In this document: one piece after another, positions 23,883 through 34,937 of the stretch
Layout of the letters: each line of letters opens with the position of its first letter
Numbering within the stretch: the first letter of the stretch is position 1
From: Halichoerus grypus
Lineage: Eukaryota; Chordata; Mammalia; Carnivora; Phocidae
Length of the DNA: 64,000 bases
Reading direction: 5' to 3'
Assembly: GCF_964656455.1 (NCBI RefSeq)
Contig: NC_135722.1
Location: 111,234,234-111,298,233 of the forward strand
Program-made: the position numbers and the translations under genes
The notes under the pieces: generated by a model
Seen by the model: only the letters and a program-made list of their open reading frames with translations
Told to the model about the DNA's origin: nothing
The model's database searches: none

Positions 23883-26010
23883 CAGCAGCCTTTTCATTTT
23901 GGCCCGGAATATTATTCTGTCTTTTCCACAAGGGAACAGACTCTTCTTGAGCAGTTCTCAGAGTCACAGAGGGATGGCTTTCTTCATAAACAGGACATCT
24001 GTGGGCGCAACGTGAAGTCCCACCTTGCTGGGGCACCACTTGTGTGCCATCTGAACCATTTATTTTTGCTGAAGTTTGGCACTCAGAAGAACAATACGGT
24101 AGAGAAGGCATCACAGTGACAGAGTCCGAACAAACAGCTGCGGGTGGAAAATGACTTTCCTGGAGATTCCAGTGACTGAACTTGTGTTCTGTTGGAAGCA
24201 CATGCTTTGAATGAAAATAGTGACTTGTAATCACGTTTTGAGAATCTTCAAGTGTTACCGGTTGACACTGAGACACTTGTATATTTTTACTACTCCTAAT
24301 ATTTGACGGAGACTTAGGAGGAGGATGAGGCACAATCAGTCTACCCTGAGCTTGTAAGAGTCTGTGGGCTCTGCTCTCGGACTGGGGCCGAAGGACAGTG
24401 CCTTTTCTGTGTGTGCGCACGAAGGCTGACTGCACTTGAGCAGATCTTGTTCTTCGGATTACTCTTGTACCACCTCGTGGTGGATTTGCTTTCTGAGCTT
24501 TAGAAGCGCCACTTTGCAGAGGGGGTTGACTGCCCTCTTTTTCTGAGGGTGGCCAGGCTTGTTTAGCAACGTTATAACCTGAAGGCATAAAACAGTTCAG
24601 AGGCACATGGTCTGTCCCAGCTTCTCCTAAAGCAGCGACATTGTCAGAGACAGAATCCTCCTCGGGCTTCGTTCCATCAGCAGAATCTACAGCACTTAGG
24701 GCAGGAACTCTAACTGCGTTGCCGGCAGCACCACTTTTAGTCTGAACGTGGAAAGGCTGAGACCACTGCTGAGATAGCTCTGTTCTGTTCTTCAGTGAAT
24801 GATGGTCTGCAGCATTTTTTTCTGTATCTCCAGTTTCATCAAACCACCTCAGTTTTTTAATAGTCTTTGGAATTTCTGTACCTTTTTCTTTTGTTAATTC
24901 AATACTATCCCTGATAGCTGCTGCTTTTTGATTTCCTAACTTAAAGCTATGGTTTATAACTAGTGCCTTAAAACAATTGTGTTCGTATTTAGATTCTTTT
25001 TTTAAAATACTTTTCAGGAACCTCACACCATTTCTCTCATGAATGTTGTATTTCATCTTCTTGTGCTGACCCACTAAGTCACAGTTAGAAATCATGTGAG
25101 ACACTGACGTTGATGTTTGGGGTATTTTGTGTTTTTTATCATTTGAATCAGAGCTGTGAGGTATATAGGCAACTTGGAAATCATCTGAAAACAAAGGCAA
25201 CTCTTCGTTATCACAATGGAAGCATTTTAACTTCTCACCTTTAACGTTTGTCAATTCTCCTAACTTAGCAGAACGCGGCGCCGGGTCGACTTCCTTTATA
25301 TGTAGACTGCTCTTTGGTAAAGGCCTAGCTGGCTGCGTATGACGTGGCAAAACCATACGTGTTGCCACAGGTACAAATGGGGTAGTTCTATTTTCTTGTG
25401 TTAATTCGGAATCGCTCCCTTGGTCTGAAAACGCAGCCGTTTCCTGTGTTAGACAATCTGGAGTGGCCCAGACTCTGCTGAATTTAAATGTTGGGCTCTC
25501 AGTAACAAATGGTCTCTCCCTTTTGAATGTTCCAGAAGAGGAGTCAGTTGCCCTCACAGGGCTAGTTTCGGAGACCTCTTTGCTTTTTCCGTCTTGTACA
25601 AATATGGGTGGACTATATACAAAGGCTACTGAATTATTAGCACTATTTGTCACTCTTTCCACAGGTGGATTTTCTTCTTTACCGTTAAAACATTCACAAG
25701 AAGGCAGAACGTTAGGATTACTTAAAATATCTGAGAAAGGTGTGACAGTCTGAGTATTTGGATCATTTACATTTATGAGCCAATTATTTATATGCTGAGT
25801 TTTAGAGAGTGACGGTTTATCTTCATCAAAGCAGCTTAGATTAGTTGATTGCAGATTTACTGATTTGAGAGAAATGAAATTCTTCTGGTTTGATGTGGAA
25901 GGCTCCTTGTTAAGGGTTAAATATATTTCTTCATGTTCCCCAGCCTCAAGACTGTCTATACTCGAGAGGGTTTCAGAATTTGTTATTTGATTAACTTCAT
26001 CACAAAATTT
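23883..26010 (-). CDS. CEP126: CEP126 giant central exon 6
   Basis: This 2128-nt exon holds about 709 codons, nearly two thirds of the protein. It begins KFCDEVNQITNSETLSSIDS after a strong polypyrimidine acceptor (TTTCAG) and ends one base into a glycine codon before GTAAGA. I checked the first 348 nt base by base, and the rest is one open frame with no stop. The segment is low in predicted order and rich in Ser, Thr and Gln. Visible landmarks are RFLKSILKKESKYEHNCFKA near 24990-25035 and a basic stretch RVIRRTRSAQ near 24440-24480. The whole exon corresponds to the family domain originally named for KIAA1377. Known roles are localisation to centrosome, pericentriolar satellites and basal body, dynactin-linked microtubule organisation and support of ciliogenesis; the human locus has been proposed as a monomelic amyotrophy susceptibility gene. 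Nothing suggests decay. Confidence 0.96.
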
Positions 26011-26499
26011 CTGAAAGAAAAAAAAAAAGGAACATTGTTATACAGCTTAGAACTTTTTAAACACCAAAATTAATGATTTGACACACCACTGTTACTGAGT
26101 CCTATTGTCCTTGTCATATAAAATAAAGTAATATGACTATAAACAGTGTATCTAAATAATCTATATCCCTGGAGTAGTCCTCAAAGTGAAGAAGAGGGAG
26201 CCAACAAAGACTGACAATAAATTGTATTTGCCTTAATTTCTACACCGAAAGTTAAGTACCTAATTATTCTAGCCACGGTTATTGCTTAGAAAATAATTTT
26301 ACTACTGCTATTCCATTTGGAGTATTGAGTTTCTTGAAGGTTTTATAACACCATGTGAAATTCTGAAAAATAGTTATTTACAAAGAGTATTTTTTTCCTG
26401 AAAGCTTCACTGGACTTGAATGAGGCTCCTGAAAGCTCTGTGACCCTAATGTGAGTTTCCCATTGGTAGGGTTGATCTTCTGAGACCAGGTGGTCTCAT

Positions 26500-26660
26500 G
26501 GCCTCCACTGTGGGGTTCTACACTCTGACTGCATGTTACAATCACAGGAAGAGCTTTGTAGAAATAACTACATGTGGGTCCTGCTGATTTAATGCTCAGA
26601 TGGGGTCCATGTATTTGTATTTTTATTTTAAAGTACTCCAGGCAATTCTAATGAGGATAT
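26500..26660. mobile_element. MER5A-like hAT-Charlie remnant
   Basis: TGTTACAATCACAGGAAGAG, then TGGGTCCTGCTGATTTAATG, then TCCAGGCAATTCTAATG follow the order of the MER5A nonautonomous DNA transposon. Heavily diverged, so the family call is tentative. Confidence 0.5.
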
Positions 26661-29106
26661 AGAATTGACAATTACTGATTTTAATGAGTTCTTTTTTGAG
26701 ACTTAGAACAGCAATAATTTCTATGAATTTCATAGACATTCTCATCACTATTTCAATGAACTTTCATGGAACTTATTGGTCTTTAATTAAATTTCATGAT
26801 CACTTCAAAGTGTGGTATGTGTTTAAAGATACTTCTAATTTCTCATATATACCATATATACCTGCATTAATTTGTATCACATATAAATAAATATATTCAA
26901 GAGGATTTCAGATTGTAAATCTTGTCAAAAAGTTAAATGGACTCAAAAGAAAGGAAATGACTGTCCCTTAAGATTTTTTGCAAATTTTAGAAAATTTAAA
27001 TATTCTGATACTAAACAAAAATATATGTTTTTTTTTTCTAGCCCAAAAATAAATGAAGAAACCCAGGAAATCAATTACAGAATAAAACTACTTTAGTTTG
27101 TACAGTTAATGCTTATTGATATATTATCACACAATAACTTTTGAAAACGATTATGAGAGTTTGCTATTACTAGCATTTACCACCTATTTATCACATCCTC
27201 AGTGCTCTGGTGTCTTTTGAAAGTGATGGTCACTCAGCCTGATCAGGAGAACAAAACAGAGCACACTCTGTCAATGCCTGTTTGTGCAGCTGAGCTGCTT
27301 TAATAGACAAACATAAGGAAACCCTCGAGGGCTTCTTTGAGATGACATCTAATGAGATGTAGAAATCTGGGTTTGAGGGTCTTTCTAGACTGGTACGTGT
27401 GATATTCATGGCTCTAAGATTTTTGTTGTTACAGGTCTGTGATGGCCTCATACCCCGAAGCACCTGGAAAGAAGTTTAGCAACTTCTGATTTCACCAAAC
27501 TATACTTCCCCCCCCAGATTTCTTCTCATCACTAAGAAATGAAACATTATGATCAGTTTTAACTTTTGCTTGTAAGTTACTGATATGCAAACTGTACTAG
27601 TTTATACTCTGTGTTTCAGTTTTAAAATCGTCATTGAGGATGCATCCAAATGCACCCATTTTAAATGTACAGTTTGATGGATTTTGACAAATTATTCACC
27701 CATACCCACCGTATCAAACAATCCATAGAACCTTTCCATCTGCTGGAAGTCCACACCTATCCACCACTAACTACCACTAATCTGCTATCACTACAGATCT
27801 GAGTTTTCATCCTCCTGAAAAACTCCAGGCACATTTCTTATTGTGCGGATGCTGGTGGAGTGCAGTGGCGTCAGCTCTTGTTTGTTTGAAGATGCCTATT
27901 TTGCCTTCGTTCCAGAAGGATATTTCTAGCTGGATACAGAATTCTAGGCCAGGAGTTTCCTGATATCAGAACTTTAAAAATGCTTCACTGTCTTCTGGCC
28001 TCAAGTTAAGGTGGTCTGTCTTATCTTTGTTCACCCACATGCTATGGATCTTTTTCCCCTCTAGATAAATTTTCCACATTTTTCAAAATAATTTCTTAAA
28101 TTTGAGTGTGGTTGACACACAATGTTACATGAGTTTCAGATGTACAACACAGTGATGCTGGGCTCACCACAAGTGTGGCTGCATCTGTCCCCACACGACA
28201 CCGTTGATGACATTCCCTGTGCTGCGTGGCTTAATTTGATGTTGATGTGCCTTTGCAGGGGGTGTGGATTTTTTTTGAGGCTTGTCCAAAGAATATGTCC
28301 GGGTAGAAAGCCTATGTGATTACAGGGCTTTTATCTCACTTGTTTTCCTTTTTTTAAGATCGTATCCTATATTGCCTGTTGTCCGATGTCTAAAAACAGC
28401 TGTTTCATATATCTTATTCAGAATTATAGTTGTTTATGGTAGGAAGGCATTTCATCATAGCCAGAAGAAGCCTTCTGCTTTCCTTTTTTTTGTTTTTAAG
28501 CCTTGTCATTGTTACTTAGTTACTGGATAAATCAGGCCAAGGTCATGAATTTAATCTTGATATCAGCCTACTAAGAATCTCATAAATGTGTGTAATTACT
28601 CATGAAAAATAAAGTGCATGAACATTTCAGGAAAATCAGCTGAAATCCATACTTTGTGGGGGAAAAAAACTAAGTGAATGGATGACCAGAGATAGAACAG
28701 AAATGCCATCTCTAGCTAATTGTGACATATTTTCATTAAGAACCTAATGTCCACATGTATTATAATTTTCAGGATGCTTTTTATAATCCAGTCTCTAACA
28801 ATGATACTTATATTACATTGTAGTTTTAAATAGCTTTCACGTTTGATCAGAAAATAACATTGATAGAGCATATTTTTCCAAATATGGGAGATGGAAAAAG
28901 AATAGAGAAAGCAGAATGAAAAATGAGCAAAAGGTAGAAAAATCTAAACAATTATTTCTGTAGTATCTGTGATGAATTTGTGTCGACTCATTCACATCCT
29001 ATCCTTGGTTAACGGCATACTTTTCTCTAGTGTAGATCACTGCAGAGATGGGACAGAATTAATTACTAGATACTAAAATATTATTAACATATTTATAGTT
29101 TCATAC
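26661..29106. other. Intron 5-6 with degraded L1 pieces
   Basis: AT-rich intron. About 27640-28150 includes old repeat sequence: TGTACAGTTTGATGGATTTT, CTGGATACAGAATTCTAGGC (L1-like, minus orientation) and GAGTTTCAGATGTACAACAC. No exon signal found. Confidence 0.45.
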
Positions 29107-29305
29107 TTGCAAACTGCTTAGATGCTGATCTTCTAGGAGTTTCTGAGTTTCTTCCAGTTTAAGCTGGAACGCATCTTTGTTAGTAGCCAAGTTTGCCCTG
29201 TTGTTTTCCTTCATTTCTTTACCACAATTGATTTTGGATAAGAGATGTTTCTGATGCTTGTGACCATTTTTTGACAATGATGAAGGCAAGGCATTATCTA
29301 TAGCT
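29107..29305 (-). CDS. CEP126: CEP126 coding exon 5
   Basis: This 199-nt exon starts after CACAG with the last base of an arginine codon and encodes RAIDNALPSSLSKNGHKHQK, then HLLSKINCGKEMKENNRANL and, near its end, LKLEETQKLLEDQHLSSLQ. It ends in phase 0 before GTATGA. The Leu/Glu/Gln-rich final third has coiled-coil character. The match to human CEP126 is close throughout. The donor GTATGA is weaker than the GTAAGT donors elsewhere in the gene, but the phase-0 join to exon 6 (LQ then KFCDEVNQ) is exactly the expected protein sequence. Reading through the donor gives a stop within two codons, so splicing is required. Confidence 0.95.
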
Positions 29306-30481
29306 CTGTGAACCATACATAAAAAATATTTAGTACATTTAAATAAAGTTAACCTCAGTCTATCTATACAAATGACACATTTATGTTGTATGGGTGTGTG
29401 TGCGGGTGTGCGTTCAGATAATCACATTTAAGGATATTAGAATGGGAATTTAAGGCAGTCAATAGTAGAATAAAAATGGTTGTGGGATTAGAGTGCCAAT
29501 AAAGCACTCCACCTTCATGTAGGAATACCCAATTATTCATGGCTTTGGTTATTAAGTCCTATTTCTCTATTGTTTGGGACAGATGTGGAAGGAATTCCTG
29601 TAGACACGTAGAGTCATTCCTTAGTTCTGTAAGAGCATTCCTATCTGGATAAAAATGTGCTGCGCTGCCCTTAGCTCTGAGATGATGTCACAGCTGGTAC
29701 ATATTCCCATAACCCAAATAGAGTTGGTTGAAGACTCCAGCAGATAGAAAATATGAAAACTGCCTGTTGGGACAGGCAGGAATCTCCATCCTACTTTACT
29801 AGGTTTGGAAGCCTGGCTCTTCTTGACGGAGGAGAATATACACACTTGTTTTCAGTTGTGTCACGATACAAGCATGGTTTTCAGGCCACACAAGGCGCGT
29901 CTCTAGTGCAGGGTCTGCCTGTAGTGTGCTGAAGTGCCACCCACAGGTTATCAGTGGGTGACACCACTTTCTACGAGGACTCTGCATCTTCTGGGAACGT
30001 CTCGCTAGTTCTATTTCAGCACACGTACAGAGTGAGAAGCAAAGAGCCAGGAGCACTGTTCTGGGGGGTGGGAAGGAAGCGTATCAGAGCGGACCACTGC
30101 TGTGCACACGCAGCAGTGTGACTCCCAAGAGCATTTAGGCCCAGCTCACTTCAACTGCTCCTATTTTAACGAGGATAAAAATGTTTGGAGGATACATGGC
30201 CACATGTAACATATACCTATCTCCAATACACATATATATCTTTATTGGGACGAACTGGAATAGTCAAGGTCAACGGTTACTAGATTCCAGCCCATCCTTT
30301 TGTGACCACAGAGTCCGCGGTCACGGAGAGCAAGAAGGTATTTCGCACAAGTTCCTGAATGCTGAGAGTATGTTTCTCTCTCTGCCTTTTAGGCTTTCCT
30401 ACTCTCACAGATTCCTTCCCCTTCAGTCACCCTTCCCAAACAAAATATTACTAAATCTACAAAATGTCTAATAAACCCAAT
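29306..30481. other. Intron 4-5, nothing recognised
   Basis: Unique intron sequence upstream of exon 5 with a short GT-rich patch at 29392-29412. No repeats or exons recognised. Confidence 0.35.
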
Positions 30482-31705
30482 TTATTTACCTTTAAAGTTG
30501 ACGTCTCTCAACTTTTTCTTCTCTATTTCTTTCTTCTCTACTCCACTTGCTTCTCTTCTCTTCTCTACTTTCTTCCCCCAGTGAGGAGGATTGAGGGGAT
30601 GAATAGAAATAAAAGGAGATGGGGAAGTAGGAAGAGAGGGAGAGTAAAGTATGGGGGGAAAGGATGAAGACACAGGATGGATTGGAGAGGGAGCTGAATG
30701 CAGAGGAGAGGAAAAGAGAGGGACAGATGAAAGGGGTAAGGATGGAGAGGCAGGAGAGGAGGGTAAAGAAGAGGAAAGGATGGAGGAAGAGGAAGAGGAC
30801 TGCACAGGGGATGAAGAAGGTGTGGAAGACAAAGAAGAGCACGGGGAGCGACAGGGAGGTGGGTGGGAGTGAACTGAGGCAGGAGGATGGTCTACAAAGG
30901 CCTGGGGCAGATCTGACAATGTGGTGGTTTGTGGAACAGACTGCTGGACTGACCAAAAAGAATCTAAAGTAGCAGGATGTTCAGGGAACAGGCTGATATC
31001 AGAAAGAGTGGGGACTGGTTGATGAGGGGGGTGACTGGATAAACAGGAAGGCTTCAAAATGGGGACAGCTTCCAAAGGGGTTGGGGAAACAACCAGTAGA
31101 GCTGGAAGGGAATGATGAATGAGGGCAGGCATTAGAGTGGCTGGAGTAGAACGCTGTGGAGGGAAATGTTTGGGTCTGGAAGTTTTGTAAAATAACTTGC
31201 TCTGTGAGTCAGGAGGAGGGATGATTGTGGAACTTCGGGGTGGGTGGGGTAGATGGTCAGGTGGGCCAGAAGGAATTGGGGCTGGTAGATGCGGGAAACT
31301 GCTAGAGAAGCTGGGGGTAACTGGGGCTGGAGGGTGAGGAAGATATTTGACTGGGTAGGACAGTAACGGGGCTGGTAAAGAGGTCTTTGGAAGAGCAGTG
31401 GGGACAGATGGACGGACAGGCAGGGTTTGGGGCTGGTGGGGGGCAGAAACAGTTGGATAGCCAGGAAGAATCTGGGAATGGTGGGATAGCAATGGGGCCC
31501 GTGGAGGAGACAGCTGATCAGTTAAGTAGGGATAAGGTGTGGACACAGCTGGACAGGCAGGAATGGATCTGCACAGGTGGAAAAGCATTTGGACAGGCAG
31601 GTAGAGAGACAGCCTTATTAAGATGTTCTTCTTGTTGTTGACGCTTATTAGGCTGCCTCTAGGCTTTTGATTCATAGTATATTTTTGTCCTGAGGGTCCA
31701 TGCAT
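30482..31705 (-). other. Pyrimidine-rich (minus strand) tract with a 407-codon open frame
   Basis: On the minus strand, which is the sense strand of CEP126, this 1.2-kb intronic tract is open for 407 codons from an ATG at 31705. The predicted protein is about half Pro and Ser. It has loose repeats such as LPAPLLSYP and LPHPPAP in the first half, an all-Ser/Pro middle (SSPVQSSSSSSILSSSLPSS) and a Lys/Glu-rich end (KKVEKRREASGVEKKEIEKK). The purine-rich plus strand is made of loosely repeated GGGGCTGG and GGACAGGCAGG units, like a degenerate minisatellite. Stop codons are rare in C/T-rich DNA, so the open frame may be compositional. A second minus-strand frame (154 codons, 30492-30956) overlaps it, which supports that view. 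No family recognised. Confidence 0.5.
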
Positions 31706-32352
31706 GTGTTCTTCTGATCAACCAGTGTCCGCTCACATGTGCTGAGAAATGTATGTAGCTTATTCACGTTCCCCTTTTCTGATTCCTCTCAAGAGTATTT
31801 TCACCTCTTTAGAAGTCTGGTAGTCATACAGATAATAAATATGGGCTAGAAAATCTGGTTTAAATTACTGGTACAAAGGGAAAATGAGGTCAAATAGATC
31901 ACTGCTCAGCTCTGGCCAGATTTCTCAGGGTTGCATGTGGTTCAGGTCCAACTGTGTCACCATAAATACATGGATATTGGAGATAGATATCTGATAATAT
32001 CACTTTAAAGTATAAAAATTACATCTATCAGAAGGGTGAAGTATATTATATTTGTGATAAGTATTTGGTTGTGATGGAAGGCTGATTACTTGTATTTTTA
32101 ATGTTAGTCCCTTATTAATATTCTTATATCTCATTATTTCCTGAGGCAGCTTCTATTTTCATATGGATATATTCTCTGATTGTCTTGAGGCTTTAGCATT
32201 GAATGCCCTCTAGTTTTTCATACAATTTTTTACCGTTAGATGATCACATTACCAACATCTTAAACTATTTTTTATCTGCCACTAATATTTTCCACATTGG
32301 AACAATTGTTTATGAGTACTGATAGAATCACCTACTTTGGATGCTGCCTGTT
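31706..32352. other. Intron 4-5, nothing recognised
   Basis: AT-rich unique intron between the pyrimidine-rich tract and the next SINE. Confidence 0.35.
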
Positions 32353-32367
32353 TCCTGCCATTACTTT

Positions 32368-32566
32368 TTTTTTTTTTTTTTAAAGATTTTATTTATTTGA
32401 CAGAGAGAGACATACCGAGAGAGGGAACACAAGCAGGGGGTGTGGGAGAGGGAGAAGCAGGCTTCCTGCAGAGCAGGGAGCCCGATGTGGGGCTCGATCC
32501 CAGGACCCTGGGACCATGACCCGAGCCGAAGGCAGACGCTTAACGACTGAGCCACCCAGGCGCCCC
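32368..32566 (-). mobile_element. Carnivore tRNA-Lys SINE
   Basis: Minus-oriented near-consensus copy with a perfect 15-bp target duplication TCCTGCCATTACTTT at 32353-32367 and 32567-32581; young. Confidence 0.96.
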
Positions 32567-32581
32567 TCCTGCCATTACTTT

Positions 32582-34740
32582 ATTCCTTAACACATTTTAG
32601 GTTTATGTTCCACATATAATGGATTTTTAATGTGATGCTAGCTTATCAATATTGTAGCTTAATCATATTTTAAATAAATAGTACACGTATTTCTATTAAC
32701 TTAACACCTGATCCTTAATATTCCAATATTTCATACTTGTATAGCATTTTATAATTTACAAAGCATTTTCATACACATTATTTAATACTGTTAGTTATCT
32801 GTGGGGAGAAATTCAACATTTTACAAGTAAGCCATAGTGTTATCTCTGTAAATTCTATACATTTGTTGTTTTCCAAATATATAACATTTATGTGTGTGTG
32901 TATACATACAGATAGGTGTAGATAGTCATAGTCAAAATAGTGCATTACAATAATAAATGAAAACTATGTATTCTAATTTAAAATGGAGATCATCTCTCGT
33001 AAAACAAAATGACGTATGTTACTTAGTGGTCCTAGCAGATTTGGATAATGCTAACTCTATGTTTGTGTGCTACAGGAAGTCAAAGTTGTTCTGACACTTC
33101 ATCTCTTCTAAGACTTTAAGGAACTGTACAGTGTTGAGGGAAAAATAGCCTATACTTTCATTCCTAGCAATAAAGAGCTTTTTTATTGAAAATATCTGAT
33201 AACACAAAGGATAATAATTGATATGCAGAAAGAAACCTGTGAGTAAGGAAAACCTGTATACAAAAATGCACATTACTTTTATACTAAATGATTTGGAATT
33301 TTTATTACTCTAAATCCCCCCTCTAAATGTCTGTCGTCTTCCCTCCCCACGGACTACTCTGAAGTTATACTCCCTTCACCCCCGAGACTTCTCGGCCACT
33401 GCTGTCCGGCTTCCTCCCGCCGCTCCGAGGTACTGCTTTTGCTCACGATTAACTAAAAACAGACACTTCTGGACCACTGTCTTTCTGACTTTAATTCCCT
33501 TGGTTTGCATGTCATCGTGCTTTCCTGGTTATTTTCCTACTTCTCCAGTTGTTCCTTCTCAGGTTCTTTCTTTTTTTTTTTTTTTTTTTTTCTTTTTTAA
33601 TTTTTTTATTGTTATGTTAAACTCAGGTTCTTTCTTGAGCTCCTTTCTTTGCTTGTCCTTTATATGCTGGAATTTCTTTTTTATAGTAAACTTTAAAGAC
33701 TATTTCAATGTCATTCACTTATATTTCTTGAAATGGGAATATATACATTATTCACCAATAAAGCTTAATGCTTTAAATTTACAATTACCCTATTTGTAGA
33801 AATTTGAAAATTATTCCAATTAAACAAAAGTACAAAAAATTTTTTTCTTATAATTCAAAATGTATTTTAAAGTGACATTTTTATAGAAGCCAAAACCTCT
33901 AACCCAAAATTGAGAACTGTAGTCTCATAAGCATAACAAAATGGCCACATTCTAACTTAATTATCTTGGTTATTAACAGTGGGGAAAAAATGCGGTGGCT
34001 CCTAAATAAGACAAAGCAGGCTAACAACTGGTATGGATTCCCTTCTGGGCACTCAGAGCTCCAGCCCTAATCATTATTTTATCATAACAGACAACTGCTG
34101 CAACTTTAAAAAAAAGGTAAAACGGACTCTTGGTATTTATTATTGGCGATGCTTGCTAAGATTTAAGAACCCCAAAAATGAGAATCAGAAAATAACCCAC
34201 AATTAAAAAAAAAAATCCTAAGGGATTGACTGCTACACAGTGTAATTTAGTGTTCCACATCAATAGTGTTTTTGATTTAGATGGTATTTTTTCACAAATA
34301 AAGCTCCTCGTTAAATATCTGGTAAATACTTTGTAATCACAGTAAGTGCTGGGAGACTAAGTTCCAAAGAAAATTAATGTGATTTGCTTAACCTAACATT
34401 GCAAGACAAATCTCAAGCACCATCAAGATGCACTCAATCTGTTGGTCTCCACGCCCTCAGGGGAAGCTCATCTATATGGGCACTATCTTATTAAGACTTG
34501 GTACTTTGCTTCCAAAATCCAGAGAGTAGCTAAATATTGAAATGGACTCTTGCTTTATAAATATAAAATTATATCTAACTCTTGCTGTTAAATATACTTG
34601 CAAAACTAAAAAAAAAACTTTCCAAAAGGTCAAAAGAGATATAATTATTTTATCTCCTTACTCCAGGTAACTCTGTTAAAAAGATACTGACAGAATTCCA
34701 GTTTTAATTTGTAAAGTTTTGGTGTAAAAGCAAATGTATT
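32582..34740. other. Intron 4-5, AT-rich; possible MIR piece at about 32725-32835
   Basis: AT-rich intron. TTGTATAGCATTTTATAATT followed by ACAAAGCATTTTCATACACA near 32735-32785 resembles a MIR-class remnant. A 49-nt LINE-1 tail insertion lies at 33573-33621 (separate entry). Nothing coding. Confidence 0.4.
33573..33621 (-). mobile_element. Ultra-short LINE-1 tail insertion
   Basis: Read on the minus strand this 49-nt insert is TTTAACATAACAATAAAAAA followed by an A-rich tail: only the last 20 or so bases of a carnivore L1 plus poly-A. It is bounded by a perfect 15-bp duplication CTCAGGTTCTTTCTT (33558-33572 and 33622-33636). Compare the L1 end at 46645-46713. Confidence 0.85.
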
Positions 34741-34937
34741 GGGACGCCTGGGTGGCTCAGCTGGTTAAGCATCTGCCTTCGGCTCAGGTCATGATCTCAG
34801 GGTCCTGGGATCAAGTCCTGTATCAGACTTCCTGCTCAGGCGGGAGTCTGCTTCTCTCTCTCTCTCTCTCTCTCTCTGCCCCTCCCCACTGCTCATTCTC
34901 TCTCTCTCTCAAATAAATAAATAAAAACTTAAAAAAA
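34741..34937 (+). mobile_element. Carnivore tRNA-Lys SINE
   Basis: Plus-oriented copy with an expanded (CT)n run at about 34855-34880 and an AAATAAATAAATAAAAAC tail. The target duplication is imperfect (ATGTATTG against TTGTATTG). Confidence 0.93.

Noticed and set aside
23844..24119. Plus-strand frame opposite CEP126 exon 6
   Set aside because: Shadow of the strongly supported minus-strand coding exon.
30492..30956. Second minus-strand frame (154 codons) inside the pyrimidine-rich tract
   Set aside because: It overlaps the 407-codon frame in another phase, which shows that stop avoidance here is compositional.
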